From Magnetococcales bacterium (GTDB taxonomy: Bacteria > Pseudomonadota > Magnetococcia > Magnetococcales > UBA8363): 64,000 nucleotides of DNA. The stretch is from contig JADGCV010000011.1 of assembly GCA_015228815.1 (NCBI GenBank), forward strand, positions 1 to 64,000, read 5' to 3'. The notes under the pieces are model-generated. The model ran no database searches, was not told where the DNA came from, and worked only from the letters and a program-made list of their open reading frames with translations. The translations under genes and the position numbers were made by a program. Positions 48,216 through 57,441 of this stretch are shown here, one piece after another. The first letter of the stretch is position 1. Each line of letters begins with the position of its first letter.

Positions 48216-49388
48216 TCAAGGCGTTCCTTCGAGAATCCCCTGGACATGGTGGGCAATCATCAGGTCTTCATCGGTGGGAATGACATAGGCGGGAATTTTT
48301 GACCGTGCCGTGGTGATGCGCAGGGCATGACGTTCGTTTTCCATGGCATCGCGTTCAAATCCGAGCCATTCCAGACCATCAAGAATTCTGCCGCGCACCA
48401 GACTTGAATGTTCCCCAATGCCTGCCGTGAACACCGCGCCATCGATCCCCCCCATGGATGCGGCAAGGGCCCCGAACTGCTGTTGAATCCGATAGACGAA
48501 AAGATCGATCGCATCGCAAGCCCGCGGATCATCCGACTGTTCGAGAACCCGCATGTCATGGGTTTGTCCGGAAACGCCCAGCAGTCCGGATTGTCGGTAA
48601 AGAAGATCCTCGATTTTTTCCAGAGGCAGACCAAGTTCACGAGCCATGAAGAACAGAACACCCGGATCCAGCGCCCCCGACCGGGTTCCCATCGGCAGTC
48701 CGTCCGCCGCCGTCAGTCCCATGGTGGAATCGATGCCCCGTCCCTGGTGAATGGCACACATGCTGGCCCCGTTTCCCAGGTGTGCCACCACCACCCGCCC
48801 GCGGGCAACGACCGGATCGACCTCCCGCAGTTTCAAGGCAATGTATTCATACGAAAGACCGTGAAAACCATAGCGACGGATTCCAGCATCGGTCAAAAAC
48901 CGGGGCAGGGGAAACATGCGCGCCTCTTTTCTTTTCCCGGCGTGAAAGGCGGTATCGAAACAGGCCACCTGCAACAGGCCGGGATACAACCGGGAAAGGG
49001 CGCGAATGGGCTCAAGATTGTGCGGCTGATGGAGTGGCGCCAACGGAATCAATTGTTCCAGGGAATGGATGACGTGTGCGTCCACGACGATCGGACGGCA
49101 AAAATCAACCCCGCCATGGACCACCCGGTGCCCGGCGGCGTGGACATCGGCGTGCTGGCCAAGCCATTCCAGCAAAAATTTCAGACAGCCATGATGCCCG
49201 GCGTGGGATTTTTCCAGGGTCTGGTCATGCTGCCGGTCGCCGACCCGGGCGGAAAAAACAGGGACCGTCATGATTTCGGAAATCTGGCCGCGGATGCGCC
49301 GCACGGGCCCATTGGCCGTTGCCGCGAAAAGGGAAAACTTGAGACTGGAGGAACCGGCATTGAGGACGGCGATATTCCGTGGAACCAT
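48216..49388 (-). CDS. ackA: Acetate kinase
   Basis: AckA interconverts acetyl phosphate and acetate, making ATP. The 390-aa sequence has VLNAGSSSLKFSLF, HRVVHGG, RYGFHGLSYEYIAL, HLGNGASMCAI, MGTRSGALDPG and FTAGIGEHSSLVR. The ATG at 49388 is preferred (about 33 bp after the pta-like gene). It is the second gene of the operon. Confidence 0.97.
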   Translation of the reverse strand: MVPRNIAVLNAGSSSLKFSLFAATANGPVRRIRGQISEIMTVPVFSARVGDRQHDQTLEKSHAGHHGCLKFLLEWLGQHADVHAAGHRVVHGGVDFCRPIVVDAHVIHSLEQLIPLAPLHQPHNLEPIRALSRLYPGLLQVACFDTAFHAGKRKEARMFPLPRFLTDAGIRRYGFHGLSYEYIALKLREVDPVVARGRVVVAHLGNGASMCAIHQGRGIDSTMGLTAADGLPMGTRSGALDPGVLFFMARELGLPLEKIEDLLYRQSGLLGVSGQTHDMRVLEQSDDPRACDAIDLFVYRIQQQFGALAASMGGIDGAVFTAGIGEHSSLVRGRILDGLEWLGFERDAMENERHALRITTARSKIPAYVIPTDEDLMIAHHVQGILEGTP

Positions 49389-49420
49389 GGCGTGTTGTTC
49401 TCCCTCCACTGACAATGCGA

Positions 49421-50389
49421 TCACCCTTTTTTGAGAAGGCCCCTTTTTCGAGCCTCCACCACCCGGGTTGCCACGGCAACCGATGCCAATCGGGTACGGG
49501 TATTGTCGGAACGGCTGGTCAGGATGATGGGAACCCGCGCCCCCAGAACGATCCCTGCCCCATCCGCATGAGCCTGCCAGGTCAATTGTTTGGCCAACAT
49601 GTTTCCCGATTCCAGATCGGGGGCGACAAGGATGTCGGCCTGTCCCGCGACCGGACTGCGGATGCCCTTGGTCCGCGCCGCTTCAAGGCTTACGGCATTG
49701 TCATAGGCCAGGGGTCCATCGATGATCCCCCCGACGATTTGACCCCGTTCGGCCATTTTGGACAGGGCTGCCGCATCGAGGGTCGATGGCATGTCGGGAT
49801 TGACCGTTTCCACGGCGGAAAGGATCGCCACCTTGGGGTTGGGAATGCCCATGGCCCGAGCCAGATCGATGGCGTTTTGACAAATATCGACCTTGACCGC
49901 CAGGGTCGGGTTGATGTTGATGGCGGCATCGGTGATCAGCAAGGGACGGGGAAAATCGGGAATATCCATCAAATACACATGGCTGATACGGCGTTCGGTA
50001 CGCAACCCTCCATTCTTCTTGACGACCTCGCCCATGATTTCATCGGTGTGAAGGCTGCCTTTCATCAGGGCTTCCGCCTCGCCCTCATGCGCCAGGGCAA
50101 CGCCGATCTCGGCGGCGTGATGGCTGTGATCGGCGGCAATGATGCGATAGGAGGCGATATCGAACCGGGCTTCGCTGGCGACCTGCCGAATCCGGGCGGG
50201 TGGGCCGATGAGAACAGGTTCGATCAACCGCGCCTCGGCGGCGTGTATGGCCCCTGAAAGTGAATCGAAGTCGCACGGATGGATCACCGCTGTTTTCAAG
50301 GGTGCGACCGGGGCACAGGAATCGATCAGGCTGTCATAACGCCAATACTCCTCCAGATCCGGTCCGGGACATGGTTTATGTTGGTTCAT
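49421..50389 (-). CDS. pta: Phosphate acetyl/butyryltransferase family protein
   Basis: The 322-aa single-domain enzyme has LMKGSLHTDEIM, TDAAININPTLAVKVDI, ILSAVETVNPDMPSTLDAAA and VAPDLESGNMLAKQL, all Pta/Ptb family hallmarks. With ackA it links acyl-CoA and ATP through acyl phosphate. Acetyl or butyryl preference is not settled from sequence; the acetate kinase neighbour favours acetyl. Confidence 0.9.
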   Translation of the reverse strand: MNQHKPCPGPDLEEYWRYDSLIDSCAPVAPLKTAVIHPCDFDSLSGAIHAAEARLIEPVLIGPPARIRQVASEARFDIASYRIIAADHSHHAAEIGVALAHEGEAEALMKGSLHTDEIMGEVVKKNGGLRTERRISHVYLMDIPDFPRPLLITDAAININPTLAVKVDICQNAIDLARAMGIPNPKVAILSAVETVNPDMPSTLDAAALSKMAERGQIVGGIIDGPLAYDNAVSLEAARTKGIRSPVAGQADILVAPDLESGNMLAKQLTWQAHADGAGIVLGARVPIILTSRSDNTRTRLASVAVATRVVEARKRGLLKKG

Positions 50390-50596
50390 GAGCCACTCCT
50401 TGATAAGGTTGTCGCATTGAGGCCGCATGATGGACCTTGAATCCATCGTCCCACTTTCCATGTGCGCCGCGCCATTTTCAAGGGTTATTCGTAATCGATG
50501 GCGCAACACTTGCTTTCCTGCTTAACGATTGGCAACAAGGATCTGTCCCTTTGATGGATCGTGTCGGCATCACGGTACACAATTCGGGAGGAACTC

Positions 50597-51235
50597 ATGG
50601 AATCGACGGTATCAAGGCAGGAAACAACCGAACCAGACACCGAAGGGATGGTTTCATCCGACATCATCCCCAAACCCATCAGCGCCAACGCAAGAAGGGA
50701 CCGATGGTTGAAGCGGTCGTCCCTGGGCAGAAACCTGATGTTGGCCTTTTCGTTTCTTGTTGTCGCCCGGGCCGGTTCGGCCCTTGACGGAAACCTGTTT
50801 CTGTTTTCCCAGGAAGAGGAGATGTCGTCCGAACTCGCGACATCGCCAATCTTTTTCCGCCACGCCCTTTCCTGGTTGCCACAATCCTCCAGCGGACTGA
50901 AATTTTCAATGCCCCCTCATGGAATGCACGACGCGCCTCTGGCGGCGCATTCGGAAACCGAAGCCGTGGTCCGGGAATTGATGGCCTTCACCATCGGCGC
51001 ATCGCCACGGGATGCCGCACGTCCTTCCCGACCGGAAACGTCCACGCCGCATCGATCCCCTGGGTTCCATGCCGTTGCCAACCTTGGCGACATCGACCCG
51101 GAAATCCTCAAATCGGCCATCGAAATACCCGATCCGGCACACTTCGGTCAAAAGAGTGAAGAAAAATCGGTTGCGGATTTGAAAAGCAATCCCTTTTCCC
51201 AGGAAGAACTGGTAGAGTTGGCCATGATGCGTTAA
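50597..51235 (+). CDS. Hypothetical protein with internal hydrophobic segment
   Basis: About 212 aa from the ATG at 50597, which has a GGGAGGA site; the frame extends 12 codons upstream. After a 45-residue polar start comes a hydrophobic stretch (LGRNLMLAFSFLVVARAG), which could be a long signal peptide or an anchor. The rest is disordered-looking and rich in Pro, Ser and acidic residues. No family recognised. It precedes the receiver-PAS-DAC-like gene by 35 bp on the same strand, so the two may be co-expressed. Confidence 0.65.
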   Translation: MESTVSRQETTEPDTEGMVSSDIIPKPISANARRDRWLKRSSLGRNLMLAFSFLVVARAGSALDGNLFLFSQEEEMSSELATSPIFFRHALSWLPQSSSGLKFSMPPHGMHDAPLAAHSETEAVVRELMAFTIGASPRDAARPSRPETSTPHRSPGFHAVANLGDIDPEILKSAIEIPDPAHFGQKSEEKSVADLKSNPFSQEELVELAMMR

Positions 51236-51270
51236 GCCAACTGTCGTTCGATTGTGGAGACGGAAGAGAC

Positions 51271-53283
51271 ATGGAGAACGAGGATCACCATCTTATTCTG
51301 GTTGTGGATGATGATTGCGTAATCTTGCAACTGCTCGAAGCCTTCCTCAAGGAAAACGACTTTTCCGTCCTCTTGGCCGACAATGGGTTCGAAGGGCTCA
51401 AGATTTTCGAACAGCATCACCCCGATCTGGTCCTTCTTGATGCGCAGATGCCTCTGATCGATGGGTTTGACACCTGCCAGAAGATCAAGTCGCTCCCCGG
51501 TGGCGACGATGTACCCGTCGTCATGGTCACCTCGCTTTCCAGCAGCGATGCGATCAACCGGGTTTTTCAGGCCGGAGCCGAGGACTATGTTTCCAAACCG
51601 ATCAACTGGGACCTTCTCAGGCAACGCATTCGGCGCATTCTGAAACACAAGGCCTCCTTTTTTGCCCTCCGGGAAAAAGAAGAACAGATTCGCCTGGCAA
51701 CCGATTCCCAAAACGATGCCATCATCACCGCCAACGCTCAGGGCAATATCGTTTTCTGGAATCGAGGGGCCGAACTGACCTTCGGATATTCCAAGGAAGA
51801 GGTCCTGGATCGCCCCCTGACCATGCTGATGCCCTATCGGTTTGCCAGCCAGCATATCGAAGCGGTCAACCGTGTCCGGGAAACGGGCAAAATCAAGCTG
51901 GCCGGACGTTTATTGGAATTGATGGGACAACGGAAAAATCGCGAGGAATTTCCTCTGGAAATTTCCATCACCCACTGGTACGCGGGGAAAAAAATGTTTT
52001 TCTCCGCAGTGATCCGCGATATTACGGAACGAAAAAAAGCCCTCGGCGGTCAGGAAGGGCTGGCCCTGTTCGATTTTCATATCATCGACCAGATTCTGGC
52101 ATTGGCCAACCGCGTCCATCCCCAGGGGGCGGGGCTTCGGGGGTTTCACCATGTCAAATCGATCATGGAGAATGTTTTTCTCGCGGGACTGCGCCGCGAG
52201 GAGGACCTTCCGGTCAAGGTCAGCGTCGCTCTCGGTGACGAAACGCTCCTGACCAGCACCCCTGGATTTGACGCTCCGTTCATCCGTTTCGACACCCCGG
52301 TCCCCTTTACCGTCGATTCGCTTGTCAAACTTGGACCGGGATTCGATCCGACGACGACCTCTCTTTTCGTTCGTGCCCGAAAGAACGATTCGAAAAACCT
52401 GGAAATCTGGGGGGCCGTGTTTTCCAGTACCCGGGGCATGGGCATGCTCGATCCGTTCCCCTTTCAGCAGCGCCCCTTGAACGTTTTGACGATCTTCACC
52501 CGCAAAACAGGCTCCCTTGTCATCCGCTGGGGTGACAAAATGCTGGCACATTTTCAATCGGGACACTTTTCCGAACCCGTCGTCGATCCCTTCGAAAACT
52601 GCATCATCGCCTCGACCCTCCTGGATGTCGTGACCACCCATTCCGAATACGCACGTTCCGGTGACTTTTATTGGGAGATTTACCGTTCGGTTCTTTTATT
52701 TCTCTTGAGAACATCTTCGGATAACAACACCGGAGGTACCGTCATCTGGCTTCCGGAGAGCCATACCATCAAGATCCAGGAGTCCCTCATCGATCGTTAT
52801 CCGCTCCAGGAAAGCCTGGAAGGGGTGGACATCATCGATGAATATTGCCAACTGGAAATCAAACGACGCAACCTTGGCGGAGCACCCGGATCCATCTCCG
52901 ATCCGGAAGGGCTCAAGGCCATCGGCCAGGCGATGCTCGATGTCAAACGGCGCATGATCGAACACACCGAGTTTCTGTCCCACCTGACCCGGATCGATGG
53001 CGCGGTCCTGATGTCACACCGACTCAAACCAATCGCCTTCGGCGCCATTCTGGCGGCCAATACCTGGTATGGCAAAGTTCTTTATGACAACCGGGACGGT
53101 ATCCGTTCGGGTCGCGAGGTCGATCGTTCCAAGTATGGAACACGGCACGGATCGGCGGTCGATTTCGTTGCCCGTTATCCGGGAGCCATCGCCTTCGTCC
53201 TTTCCCACGACGGTCCCGTCTCTGCCATGACCTTCAACGACGGCGCCGTTTTCTGGGTCCCGGACTACATCAGCACCTATTGA
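51271..53283 (+). CDS. Receiver-PAS protein with C-terminal DAC-like domain
   Basis: The 670-aa protein opens with a receiver domain (ILVVDDD, VLLDAQMPLIDG with the phosphoacceptor Asp, and SKPINW), followed by a PAS domain at about 140-260 that ends in AVIRDITERKK. A long middle region of unknown fold follows. The last ~110 residues contain DGAVLMSHRLKPIAFGAIL at D576 and GTRHGSAVDFVARYPGAIAF at 623. This arrangement mirrors the DGA and RHR motifs of diadenylate cyclase (DisA_N/DAC) domains, but the second Arg of RHR is Gly627. It may make or sense a cyclic dinucleotide; a non-catalytic DAC relative is equally possible. Confidence 0.75.
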   Translation: MENEDHHLILVVDDDCVILQLLEAFLKENDFSVLLADNGFEGLKIFEQHHPDLVLLDAQMPLIDGFDTCQKIKSLPGGDDVPVVMVTSLSSSDAINRVFQAGAEDYVSKPINWDLLRQRIRRILKHKASFFALREKEEQIRLATDSQNDAIITANAQGNIVFWNRGAELTFGYSKEEVLDRPLTMLMPYRFASQHIEAVNRVRETGKIKLAGRLLELMGQRKNREEFPLEISITHWYAGKKMFFSAVIRDITERKKALGGQEGLALFDFHIIDQILALANRVHPQGAGLRGFHHVKSIMENVFLAGLRREEDLPVKVSVALGDETLLTSTPGFDAPFIRFDTPVPFTVDSLVKLGPGFDPTTTSLFVRARKNDSKNLEIWGAVFSSTRGMGMLDPFPFQQRPLNVLTIFTRKTGSLVIRWGDKMLAHFQSGHFSEPVVDPFENCIIASTLLDVVTTHSEYARSGDFYWEIYRSVLLFLLRTSSDNNTGGTVIWLPESHTIKIQESLIDRYPLQESLEGVDIIDEYCQLEIKRRNLGGAPGSISDPEGLKAIGQAMLDVKRRMIEHTEFLSHLTRIDGAVLMSHRLKPIAFGAILAANTWYGKVLYDNRDGIRSGREVDRSKYGTRHGSAVDFVARYPGAIAFVLSHDGPVSAMTFNDGAVFWVPDYISTY

Positions 53284-53416
53284 GTCTCATGAAATGAGAT
53301 TCTACCTAAGGAGTCGGCACGCCAGACTACTTGAGCATATCTCCAAAGGAGTCTGCCTGCGCGACAGCTTTTCCGATGGTTGGATTTCGTAAACGACGTG
53401 AAAATGGTAAACCATC

Positions 53417-54022
53417 ATGAAAATATGGTATTTTCAATCCATTCCGATCTTCCTGCTTTTGTTTGTTCCCGGGTTCATTTCAATTAAGGTCTACGATTTG
53501 TTGATTCCTGGAGAAGCAAGAGATTTTATGAAAGCAATACCAGAAGCCGTAAGTTATTCAGCACTTAATTTTGCATTTCTCTATCCGATTTCGCTTTTTC
53601 TTCCTTCCGGTATTCAGGAATTGCAACCTAGACTTTTCGCATTATTCATCTATTTTGCTCTGATCGTTTTTCCGGTGGTTTGGCCATTGTTGTTGGTTTG
53701 GATTTCGAAAAAAGAATTTTTTCTTAAGCGGATGCCTAGTCTGGTTCCAACGCCATGGGACTACATTTTTGGACAGAAAGAATCATTTTGGGTTATTGTT
53801 CATCTTACAGATGGAAGAATGATCGGTGGACGATTTGATAAATTCTCAAGTGCCAGTGCTTTTCCAAAAGAAAATCAGATATACATCCAAGAAGTATGGA
53901 AACTAGATGACGGCGTTTTCAGGGAAAAAATAGACAGTACGCGAGGTATTTTGATTCATGGGAAAGATATTTCTTTGATAGAATTCTTTGACAATAGCGA
54001 GGTGCAAGATGAGCAACAATAA
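53417..54022 (+). CDS. DUF6338-like membrane protein
   Basis: The 201-aa protein has hydrophobic segments near residues 7-25, 45-62 and 72-95. A cytosolic SH3-like part follows with PTPWDYIFGQKESFWVIVHL, GGRFDKFSSASAFP and QIYIQEVWKLDDG. This matches what I recall of DUF6338, an uncharacterised family. The gene is markedly AT-richer than its neighbours, which suggests recent acquisition. It overlaps the next small gene by 14 bases. Confidence 0.7.
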   Translation: MKIWYFQSIPIFLLLFVPGFISIKVYDLLIPGEARDFMKAIPEAVSYSALNFAFLYPISLFLPSGIQELQPRLFALFIYFALIVFPVVWPLLLVWISKKEFFLKRMPSLVPTPWDYIFGQKESFWVIVHLTDGRMIGGRFDKFSSASAFPKENQIYIQEVWKLDDGVFREKIDSTRGILIHGKDISLIEFFDNSEVQDEQQ

Positions 54023-54197
54023 ACGATCTGAAGGTCCTGTCATCACAGTAAGAGGATCTTATCAGCCAACGAAAAGCACTCTGAACCCGGCAACTCCTCC
54101 TAAAGGATCTGGCGTTCCTCCCAAGGGTTCGGGATCTGGCGTTTCTCCCAAGGGTTCGGGATCTGGCTCTTCAGATGGTGGGCAAGGGAAAAGTTGA
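54009..54197 (+). CDS. 62-aa repeat peptide coupled to the DUF6338-like gene
   Basis: From the ATG at 54009 it encodes RGSYQPTKS and then repeats of PPKGSGSGV/SPKGSGSG, ending SSDGGQGKS. It is low complexity and flexible, with no membrane segment or fold. Small Pro/Gly/Lys-rich proteins with a YQPTK motif commonly sit next to DUF6338 genes, as I recall. The start lies inside the upstream gene, so the pair is probably made together. Confidence 0.6.
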   Translation: MSNNKRSEGPVITVRGSYQPTKSTLNPATPPKGSGVPPKGSGSGVSPKGSGSGSSDGGQGKS

Positions 54198-54301
54198 TTT
54201 ATTGACCTGCCAGCGCCAAAGAGTGATCAAACTCATATTCACGCCGCGACATTATTTCCACGAAAAATTGTCTTTGCAAAGGGGTCCACATCAATGTGAG
54301 T

Positions 54302-55378
54302 CTATTGCCGCAACAAGGCACGGATCCGCTCGGAAACCGTCGCGAAGGGTTCGACCCGTTCCCGGACCATCTCCGGCCAGGACTCGATCCTGGGACGCCA
54401 TAGCGTGCCATCGGGACGACCGCGCCACCGGGCATGCAGCCAGTTGTATTGTTCGGCATAATCGTGAATCCATGGAGCAAAAATCCGATTGAGTCGATCG
54501 GTCGCCCGTGCCACCGCATCTTTCCCGCCCCTGAGATCATCGAGCGCGACCGGAGGCAAATACTGAATACGATTGCGCCCCGGAGCCTCGCGGAAGACCA
54601 GGACTGGAATCAAAGGCAGGTCCATTTGCAGTGCCAAACGCCCCGCCCCCGGTGGACAGAGGGCGGGCAGTCCCAAGAAAGGGGCTTCCACGCCCCCGTT
54701 CCGAAAATTGATGTCGGTCATCACCACCAGGATTTTTCCCTGTTTCAATGCCCGGATTGTCGTCCGGACATCATCGCGGGGAATCCATTCGACCGGATAG
54801 ATCGACCGGCGTTTCTGAAAAAATTGTTCGCTCAACGGATTGTTTGCCGGTCGATAGAGGCAGGCCATCGGCAGGTTCAGAAGGCCCGCCCCATGGAACA
54901 GGCCCGATTCCCACCCGCCCAGATGAATGCTGGCAAGGATTATCCCGCTCCCTCCACGAAATGCCTCCAACAGATGATGACTGCCATCGACACCACTCCA
55001 TTGGATCCCCTCGGGTTGCAATCCTTCGACATAACTCATGAAAATATTGCGAAAAGCCAGGATACCCAGATGCCGTCGTTCCTTTGGGGAAAGACCTGGG
55101 CCATAGGTCAACCACAGGTTGGTCTGACACCAGGCCCATTCACGGCGCAAGGCGAATCGTCCCAGGTTCGCAAGCCTCATGGCGCGGCGACAGGATTCAC
55201 CCGTCTCCGGACGGTCGAGCCACAAGGCCAAGGCACGCAGCAACCACCATTCAAGACGATGAGAAAACCGCTCAGCCACGGACAAGGATCTCCACGGTGT
55301 GTACACACTCCTCGATGATCGAGAGGACCCCGAATGGATCAACGGGCGAACGGCAAACCGGCAACCCGCATTCATTCG
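54302..55378 (-). CDS. LpxL/HtrB-type lipid A acyltransferase family protein
   Basis: Inner-membrane acyltransferase of about 358 aa that would add a secondary acyl chain to lipid A. The HxxxxE motif (SIHLGGWESGLFHG) and the second block DINFRNGGVEAPFLGLPALCP followed by PPGAGRLAL are clear, as is LPLIPVLVFRE. The frame stays open to 55681, and I cannot fix the start: 55378 is the last ATG before the conserved RLEWWLLRALALWL, but an internal GTG is possible. Confidence 0.85.
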   Translation of the reverse strand, partial: RMNAGCRFAVRPLIHSGSSRSSRSVYTPWRSLSVAERFSHRLEWWLLRALALWLDRPETGESCRRAMRLANLGRFALRREWAWCQTNLWLTYGPGLSPKERRHLGILAFRNIFMSYVEGLQPEGIQWSGVDGSHHLLEAFRGGSGIILASIHLGGWESGLFHGAGLLNLPMACLYRPANNPLSEQFFQKRRSIYPVEWIPRDDVRTTIRALKQGKILVVMTDINFRNGGVEAPFLGLPALCPPGAGRLALQMDLPLIPVLVFREAPGRNRIQYLPPVALDDLRGGKDAVARATDRLNRIFAPWIHDYAEQYNWLHARWRGRPDGTLWRPRIESWPEMVRERVEPFATVSERIRALLRQ

Positions 55379-55636
55379 GCCAACAGCCAGGAAAGACATA
55401 CGGCAAAACGAGAAAAAAAACCACAACGACGTGTACCATGACCACCGCGCCAAGCCCCCCCGGCGATGAAATCGGTAAAACTCTTCACGATCCCAAGCCG
55501 AAGACAATGGAAACCTCCACGCCAGGATGCTATGCTTGCGTCCCGTCAGGATGAGGCAAGGAGATTCCGAACTTGGCCAACACACGGTTTCCAAGGACCA
55601 TCTCATGACCCGACCCAACGCACAAAGAGGAAAATC

Positions 55637-56062
55637 ATGGCGGACGTTCAGGCACGCATCAAATTGATCGAAGGAATCCAACTTCTCGGGGAGTCCGGTT
55701 CAGGCCATACGGTCGTCATGGATGCCCATCCGGACCTGGGTGGCCGGGACATGGGCATTCGCCCGATGGAACTGCTGCTCCTGGGGTTGGGCGGCTGCGC
55801 CAGTATCGATGTCATCGCCATTCTCAGGAAGGGCCGGCATGAGGTTCGGGACTGCGTGGCTACCCTTGAAGCCACCCGGGCCCCGACCGATCCCAAGGTA
55901 TTCACCGCCATCACGATCCACTTTGTCGTCACCGGTCGATCGATTCCTGAAAAAGCGGTCGCCCGCGCCATTCAATTGTCCGAGGAGACGTACTGTTCCG
56001 CCTCTGCCATGCTGGGCAAGACCGCGACCATCCACACCACCTTTGAAATCCGGGAGTCATGA
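55637..56062 (+). CDS. OsmC/Ohr-family protein
   Basis: A 141-aa peroxide-handling type protein with MELLLLGLGGCASIDVI (first Cys) and SEETYCSASAMLG (second Cys), the two redox cysteines of the OsmC family. Its stop overlaps the start of dsbA (ATGATC). The frame continues upstream to 55466, but similarity starts at the ATG at 55637. Confidence 0.9.
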   Translation: MADVQARIKLIEGIQLLGESGSGHTVVMDAHPDLGGRDMGIRPMELLLLGLGGCASIDVIAILRKGRHEVRDCVATLEATRAPTDPKVFTAITIHFVVTGRSIPEKAVARAIQLSEETYCSASAMLGKTATIHTTFEIRES

Positions 56063-56694
56063 TCATGGTCCAGTGGTATCGGTCCATTCTTTTTTTCTTT
56101 TGTTCCCTGTTTCTGTTCCTGGCCCCCCTTCACGCCGAGACCATGACTCTGAAGGCGGGCGTTGATTACACCGCCATCGTCCCCCCCGTCCCGGTCCCGA
56201 CGGGAAAGCCTGAAATCGTGGAGGTTTTCAACTTTAAATGCCCTCATTGCTACGATCTTCACCCGCATCTCGAAGCCTGGTTGAAAAACAACGGTGATCG
56301 CTATCAGTACCGTTCTCTTCCCGTCTATTGGGGACGCCAGACCGATCTTCCCCTGCGTTCCTTTTTTGCCGCCGAATTTCTCGGTCGTGGGCCACAAATG
56401 AAAACAGCAATCTTCAAAGCCCATTTCGACAATAATCTTAATATCGAAAACATCAACGAACTGGGTTTCATCGCCGAGGAGGCGGGTCTGGATCCGGAAA
56501 AGTTTAAAAGTCAGCTTCAGTCATTCGGTGTCTCCACCCGGGTGTCCCAGGCCTTGAGCCTGCAGAAAGCCTATGGCGTGACTGGAACTCCCGCTCTGGT
56601 GGTCAATGGAAAATATCAGGTCTCGTTTGGCCAGCACGCCAAGGGTGACCCGAAGCGTCTGATCGCCATCGTCGAAGCCCTGGCGGCCCGGTGA
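56059..56694 (+). CDS. dsbA: Thiol:disulfide interchange protein DsbA
   Basis: Periplasmic oxidase of 211 aa. A signal peptide (ILFFFCSLFLFLAPLHAE) is followed by the thioredoxin-fold active site NFKCPHCYDLHPHL and the cis-Pro loop GVTGTPALVVNGKY. It introduces disulfides in exported proteins. It overlaps the OsmC gene by four bases, and the EtfB gene follows after 6 bp. Confidence 0.94.
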   Translation: MIMVQWYRSILFFFCSLFLFLAPLHAETMTLKAGVDYTAIVPPVPVPTGKPEIVEVFNFKCPHCYDLHPHLEAWLKNNGDRYQYRSLPVYWGRQTDLPLRSFFAAEFLGRGPQMKTAIFKAHFDNNLNIENINELGFIAEEAGLDPEKFKSQLQSFGVSTRVSQALSLQKAYGVTGTPALVVNGKYQVSFGQHAKGDPKRLIAIVEALAAR

Positions 56695-56700
56695 ACCGGC

Positions 56701-57441
56701 GTGCGGATCCTGGTTGCCATCCGCGAGGTACCCGATCCCGCCTTCCCGGTGCAGGTATTGGAGGAACGACAATCATCAAACCTTGAGGATGTCCCCAGGG
56801 TCATCAATCCGTTCGATGAGATTGCCCTGGAAGAAGCGATCAAATTCAAGGAGCAGGGGCTGGCGACGGACGTTTTTGCAGTCACCGTCGGTCCCAGGGC
56901 CTGGGAAGGTTCGTTGCGCACCGCCCTGGCGATGGGAGCGGATCGGGGCATTCTGATCGAGGCCGAACCTCACGGCGAGCCTCTGCTCGTCGCCCAGGCC
57001 ATCGCCCGACAGGCACGAACGGAGGCCATCGATCTGATCCTCATGGGACGTCAGGGGATTGATTGCGACCATGGGGTGACTGCCGCCATGACTGCCGGAA
57101 TCCTCGATTGGCCCCAGGCGACCTTTGTCAGCCGAATCGACCTTTCGGAAAACACCGCCACCGTCGAACGCGAGGTGGATGGTGGCAGGCAACGGCTGCA
57201 ACTGACCCTGCCCGCGGTCATCAGCGTCGATCTGGGATTGAACACCCCACGATATGCCAGCCTTCCCAACATCATGAAGGCCCGGGCCAAACCCATCGCC
57301 ATCCATTCCCTCCCGCAAATGCCCACACCTTCCTGGGACATCATGGCCCATATTCCGCCACCCGGTCGTCCCAAGGGTCGTCGCGTCACATCGGTTGCCG
57401 AACTGATCGCGCAGCTGGAGCGGTTGGGAGTTCTTCCTTGA
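56701..57441 (+). CDS. etfB: Electron transfer flavoprotein beta subunit
   Basis: The 246-aa subunit starts with GTG at 56701 and has KEVPDP-like IREVPDPA, NPFDEIALEEAIKF, TALAMGADRGILIE, LMGRQGIDCDHG and the signature VDLGLNTPRYASLPNIMKAR. It holds AMP and part of the FAD site in the EtfAB dimer. Its TGA overlaps the TTG start of etfA. Confidence 0.95.
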   Translation: MRILVAIREVPDPAFPVQVLEERQSSNLEDVPRVINPFDEIALEEAIKFKEQGLATDVFAVTVGPRAWEGSLRTALAMGADRGILIEAEPHGEPLLVAQAIARQARTEAIDLILMGRQGIDCDHGVTAAMTAGILDWPQATFVSRIDLSENTATVEREVDGGRQRLQLTLPAVISVDLGLNTPRYASLPNIMKARAKPIAIHSLPQMPTPSWDIMAHIPPPGRPKGRRVTSVAELIAQLERLGVLP

